A stretch of 16,307 bases of DNA. Origin: Bacteroidales bacterium UBA1192. Its GTDB lineage: Bacteria > Bacteroidota > Bacteroidia > Bacteroidales > Bacteroidaceae. The DNA lies in NCBI GenBank assembly GCA_002310175.1, contig DBYG01000003.1:1-16307 (forward strand), written 5' to 3'. This document shows positions 13,194 to 16,307 of this stretch, one piece after another. Each line of letters starts with the position of its first letter. Within the stretch, counting starts at the first letter, position 1. A model generated the notes under the pieces. It ran no database searches. It saw only the letters and a list, made by a program, of their open reading frames with translations, and was not told the origin of the DNA. The position numbers and the translations under genes are program-made.

Positions 13194-15806
13194 ATGAAAA
13201 CAAGAATAATATTGGCCCTAACAGCCCTTACCATGGGATCAATGATTTCATGCTCTGATAACAACAAACTGATAGAAACCCAGGAGCCCGCAGAGCCCGC
13301 CGCCCAGAAGGAGGCACCCGTCTGCTATATTAACCTGACCGCATCAATAGGCGATGCCACCACCAAGGCACTGACTATCGATGATAATGCCACCACCTTT
13401 GCTTTTGAGGCTAGTGACAAGGTTTATGTTTATATTGAGCGTGCCGGTACTACTCCTGCTTTTGGTTATGATGCCGGCGCTTTGATTCCTTTGACCATCG
13501 ATAATATTAATGGAGCAACATGTGATCTAAGCGGTGCGTTGAAATTCTACTATTCAGATGGTGGTCTTGACTATGACCCTTACGTACCTAATACAAATGA
13601 TGTGGTACATCTGCTTTACAACCCTCATAATCCTTACAGCAAAAATTTGCCCTGTGTGCAGATAAGTGCCCTGTCAGGCGCCAAGAACGGATATGTTGAT
13701 CCTGTTGGTTTTGGAGATCCTGATGATTATTACTGGGGTGCTGATCATTTTGACTGTGCTGAAGCTGTCATGATAGTGACAAACGTAGATGTTGATGTTA
13801 ATTCAAATTATACACTGACACTTGGCAAGGTTGGTAACACAACCGACAACAATGTCAGTTTCAAGAACCTGCAGTCCATGTTCCGCCAGAATCTCACACT
13901 CAAGGATGCAGGAAACAACACAGTAACTCCTACAATAACAAAGTTCAGAATCAATTCTTCAAACAACAGGATAATATATCATTATTTCCCGTTTTATGAC
14001 AACAATTCGCCACTTTACTATTATTATGGGAATATGTCTTCCGATCCTTATCTTGACATATTGAATCCTGTAATCCATAATGGTGATATCTATTTCCCAT
14101 TGATGTTCAATGACGAGAACAAGGATGATGCGCTCATTCTTTCTGCCTATGATAATGCCGGTAATGTCTATTCAGTTACCAAGAACGCTCCTGGCAGCGG
14201 TTTCGCCAACGGCAAGTACTACTATGGTTCTTCAACTCTCACCTGGCAGAAATGCATAAAGCCTACTATCACAGGTACAAGTGCCACACCAATTTACGAC
14301 GGATACTACTCAATTGAAGAGAATCCTGTTAACCTTACCATTAGCGGTAATAGTGAAGATTATTGCTTTGGAATTATTGAAGGTCACGGTGGAACCATCA
14401 CCCTTGATAATTTCACGGCCTTGTATGGTAATTATCCTATCATCAGCCAGGTTGACAACAATCCCAATCCAAATGCAGACATCACTTTAGTCCTGACCGG
14501 TTCTAACAACATCACTTGTGTTGGTAATATGGGAATTCTGGTTCATGGAAATCTCAATCTTAGCTGCACCGGAGCATCCGCAACGCTCACGGTTACGAGT
14601 GCTTATGATTATGATACGTATTGTGGAATCTATGGAGCCAATTACACTCCCTCAGATGATTCAACTGACCCCACAGCTAACATGAATGGCACTACCACAC
14701 AGCTTGATGTCACCGCCCAGCTGGCCGCTCCCGGCTTCACCGTTACCCGCAGTGCCCGCGTTGACGGACCGGATGCCGATTCAGACGGTCACCCTGACTA
14801 CTACACCTGGACCTACACAGTTGAGGACCACAGGGTGCAGCTTAATAATCTCTCCGGCAATTACGTGGCCCAGAATGGTGACTGGCTGATGGGTACACTT
14901 GAAAGTAACTATCAGATTTCAATTGCCGAGGGCGCCACTGTTACGCTCGCGGGCGTGAGCATCAATGCCGACGGAGCATGGGATAATGATGCACATGCCG
15001 GTATCACTTGCCTGGGCGATGCTACCATCATTCTGGCCGATGGCACGACGAACACAGTGAAGGGCTTCGGATATGCTTGGCCTGGCATTTATGTACCTGG
15101 CGATTACTTTACCTCTACCTATAGCACCCTGACTATCCAAGGCACCGGCACGCTCAACGCCTGCGCTATAGACGATGCTCCGGGTATTGGTGGTTCAAAC
15201 TCTTGTGACGGTGGCAATATCGTTATCTTGAGTGGTATCATCAATGCCACTGGCAATGATCAAGGTGCAGGAATTGGTGCTGGTAGCGGTTACAGGCTCG
15301 GCACCATCACCATCAGCGGCGGTACAGTGACTGCTACAGCTGGTAGCATTCAAGGTGGTGCGGGTATAGGCACGAGTGGGGTTCATAGCGATTGTGGAGA
15401 TATTATTATCAATGGCGGAACAGTTACTGCCATTGGCGGCTCAAATGGTCCTGGCATTGGAGCAGGATATTCGTACTGCAGTTGCGGCGAAATTAGAATT
15501 GCCACCACCATTACCAGCGTAACAGCCATTAAGGGGGTTAATACTCCATACTATGATGGGTCTAATCCTCAATACGATTTTGAAGAATCGCACTGTATAG
15601 GAGGTGTGTACGGTGGTCCGACTAGTGATATTTACTGTGATGGTATCTATTTCGGAAATGTCAAGGTTTATGATTATAGTTTACATTGGTCCAATAATAT
15701 GCCGACACATAGTGGCACTTACGGTGGCCTTTATGTTACCGTGTCCGATACGAACGGTCACCAATGCGGCTGGGACACCTGGACATTGACTCCTACACAG
15801 CCCTAA
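13194..15806 (+). CDS. Large surface lipoprotein: fimbrillin-like N-terminus, glycine-rich beta-helix C-terminus
   Basis: The 870-residue product has a lipoprotein signal (MKTRIILALTALTMGSMISC, lipidated C20) followed by a low-complexity Glu/Pro/Ala linker. Residues about 45-130 (INLTASIGDATTKALT, EASDKVYVYIE) resemble the N-terminal domain of FimA/Mfa-type fimbrillins. A middle region has beta-rich sequence, including a calcium-loop-like motif DADSDGHPD (527-535) of the thrombospondin type 3 kind. From about 570 a beta-helix-like part begins, with four repeats of 30-31 residues at 662-691, 692-722, 723-752 and 753-782, each starting (A/P)-(P/G)-GIG-like and carrying GTITISGGTVTA-type strands. 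Such repeats occur in carbohydrate-binding or adhesin-like proteins. Likely exposed on the outer membrane; ligand unknown. Placed directly behind the 39-residue peptide gene. Confidence 0.85.
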   Translation: MKTRIILALTALTMGSMISCSDNNKLIETQEPAEPAAQKEAPVCYINLTASIGDATTKALTIDDNATTFAFEASDKVYVYIERAGTTPAFGYDAGALIPLTIDNINGATCDLSGALKFYYSDGGLDYDPYVPNTNDVVHLLYNPHNPYSKNLPCVQISALSGAKNGYVDPVGFGDPDDYYWGADHFDCAEAVMIVTNVDVDVNSNYTLTLGKVGNTTDNNVSFKNLQSMFRQNLTLKDAGNNTVTPTITKFRINSSNNRIIYHYFPFYDNNSPLYYYYGNMSSDPYLDILNPVIHNGDIYFPLMFNDENKDDALILSAYDNAGNVYSVTKNAPGSGFANGKYYYGSSTLTWQKCIKPTITGTSATPIYDGYYSIEENPVNLTISGNSEDYCFGIIEGHGGTITLDNFTALYGNYPIISQVDNNPNPNADITLVLTGSNNITCVGNMGILVHGNLNLSCTGASATLTVTSAYDYDTYCGIYGANYTPSDDSTDPTANMNGTTTQLDVTAQLAAPGFTVTRSARVDGPDADSDGHPDYYTWTYTVEDHRVQLNNLSGNYVAQNGDWLMGTLESNYQISIAEGATVTLAGVSINADGAWDNDAHAGITCLGDATIILADGTTNTVKGFGYAWPGIYVPGDYFTSTYSTLTIQGTGTLNACAIDDAPGIGGSNSCDGGNIVILSGIINATGNDQGAGIGAGSGYRLGTITISGGTVTATAGSIQGGAGIGTSGVHSDCGDIIINGGTVTAIGGSNGPGIGAGYSYCSCGEIRIATTITSVTAIKGVNTPYYDGSNPQYDFEESHCIGGVYGGPTSDIYCDGIYFGNVKVYDYSLHWSNNMPTHSGTYGGLYVTVSDTNGHQCGWDTWTLTPTQP

Positions 15807-15834
15807 TTGCAGGAGTCAAAAGGGGAACTCAAAA

Positions 15835-15882
15835 TGATGTGACCCCCAAAAGTTTTTTGTCTAACTTTTGGGGGTCACATCA
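15835..15882. terminator. Perfect 20-bp inverted repeat behind the lipoprotein gene
   Basis: tgatgtgacccccaaaagtt (15835-15854) and its exact complement (15863-15882) enclose an 8-nt loop, ttttgtct. It begins 28 nt after the lipoprotein stop, so a role in ending transcription or protecting the mRNA 3' end is likely, although no U run follows. The - strand reading from the right end, TGACCCCCAAAAGTTAGACA, resembles the terminal repeats of IS3-family elements. Confidence 0.65.
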
Positions 15883-15925
15883 CTATAATGATAGTATCGC
15901 TCAAACGGTACCATCATAGTGTTTT
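15881..15925 (+). terminator. Second, imperfect hairpin followed by TTTT
   Basis: Arms 15881-15893 and 15909-15921 pair at 11 of 13 positions around a 15-nt loop and are followed by TTTT (15922-15925). Together with the preceding hairpin this may end the lipoprotein transcript. Confidence 0.4.
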
Positions 15926-15972
15926 GTACTGAAATAGGTGGTTCTTCCGCAATTTAGTTGAAAGGCTGCCCT

Positions 15973-16060
15973 TAGCCATAGTCCAGGCTCGCTCTAGGCT
16001 CGCTTTAGGCTCGCTTTAGGCTCGCTCTAGCCATACTCTAGGCTCGCTCTAAGCTTACTC
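15973..16060. repeat. 11-bp tandem repeat array B, eight units
   Basis: Eight consecutive 11-bp units run without a gap: tagccatagtc, caggctcgctc, taggctcgctt (twice), taggctcgctc, tagccatactc, taggctcgctc, taagcttactc. Two unit types alternate in content (GCTCGCT and CCATA). TAG words on the + strand and CTA or TTA words (stops on the - strand) occur at the unit junctions, and since 11 is not a multiple of 3, stops fall in all six frames. The array lies between the convergent lipoprotein gene and the - strand gene at the window end. Confidence 0.88.
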
Positions 16061-16190
16061 AATGAGTATGGGTAGGGTATGATCCGTTCATATTAAAATT
16101 GTAATCAGTCTTAAGTTCCTTCTTATTGGGGAATACCATACCCAGAAAGCCCACGCTCGCAGTCATGGCCCCATCGGTCTCATTCTTTAA

Positions 16191-16307
16191 TCAGAGGATG
16201 ATTTCAATCTTTGCGGTCTCGCCTGCCTTGAAGGTGTACTGGACATGGTCGCCGTCCTTGGTCAGCTCCTTGCCATTCACAAGGATGCGGCAGCCTTCCC
16301 GGCGGTT
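16191..16307 (-). CDS. 3' end of an unidentified protein gene (start outside window)
   Basis: The - strand is open from the window end for 38 codons to a TGA at 16191-16193. The visible residues include CRILVNGKELTKDGDHVQYT and KAGETAKIEIIL, which look like the closing beta-sandwich of a secreted or carbohydrate-active protein, but there is too little to name it. The same frame continues past the TGA for 43 more codons to a TGA at 16059-16061 with protein-like composition (for example SVGFLGMVFPNKKEL), so the true end of the original gene may be at the edge of the 11-bp array. The gene converges with the lipoprotein gene. Confidence 0.5.
   Translation of the reverse strand, partial: NRREGCRILVNGKELTKDGDHVQYTFKAGETAKIEIIL

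Noticed and set aside
11450..15914. A 25-nt stretch at 11450-11474 resembles 15890-15914 (20 of 25 bases, core cgctcaaa and tacca).
   Set aside because: At this length and identity one or two such matches are expected by chance among all pairs in a 16-kb window; no shared secondary structure was convincing.
15973..16060. A CRISPR array.
   Set aside because: Units are 11 bp with no spacers and no cas genes nearby.

Overview
The window looks like a chromosomal piece of a gut-type Bacteroidales bacterium (Prevotella, Bacteroides or a relative). This rests on several lines of evidence. The lysine route uses DapL. Promoters match the Bacteroidetes sigma-factor consensus TTTG-N19-21-TAnnTTTG instead of TTGACA/TATAAT. 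Start codons are preceded by A-rich stretches without Shine-Dalgarno motifs. The window also carries a fimbrillin-like lipoprotein and ThuA-domain secreted proteins typical of that group. No rRNA, tRNA, CRISPR array or intact transposase gene was found.

Region 1 (1-7277, + strand) is core nitrogen and amino-acid metabolism: the C-terminal half of gltD, then dapF and dapL closely packed, a 189-nt gap that folds into a long imperfect hairpin, then carA and carB overlapping by 4 nt. These genes link glutamate supply, the diaminopimelate/lysine branch for cell wall and protein, and carbamoyl phosphate for pyrimidines and arginine.

Region 2 (7278-7830) is a low-density stretch. It holds a 39-codon peptide gene with its own promoter, flanked by a 20-bp exact direct repeat, a second promoter with no convincing gene behind it, and a short array of 11-bp repeats.

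Region 3 (7809-11011, - strand) reads as an operon for amino-sugar polymers: a secreted GH18 hydrolase fused to a ThuA domain, a 36-codon ORF overlapping its stop, a second secreted ThuA protein, and a glucosamine-6-phosphate deaminase homologue cut short where it meets the 11-bp array. Upstream lies an AT-rich stretch with a previously hidden 55-codon ORF (11076-11243, -) that looks like a piece of a larger protein.

Region 4 (11499-12962, + strand) is a stand-alone AAA ATPase with a DUF4143/nuclease-like C-terminus. It has a near-perfect promoter, and a perfect 16-bp inverted repeat with an additional tandem copy covers its stop codon.

Region 5 (12977-15806, + strand) holds a second 39-codon peptide gene, clearly a paralogue of the one in region 2, immediately before an 870-residue lipoprotein with a fimbrillin-like N-terminus and glycine-rich beta-helix repeats at the C-terminus. 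Region 6 (15835-16307) has a perfect 20-bp hairpin, a second weaker hairpin, an eight-unit 11-bp repeat array related to the one in region 2, and the 3' end of a - strand gene that has an in-frame TGA.

The most unusual signals are the pair of 39-residue peptides, the two related 11-bp arrays at convergent gene junctions that place stop codons in many or all frames, and the foldback element ahead of carAB.
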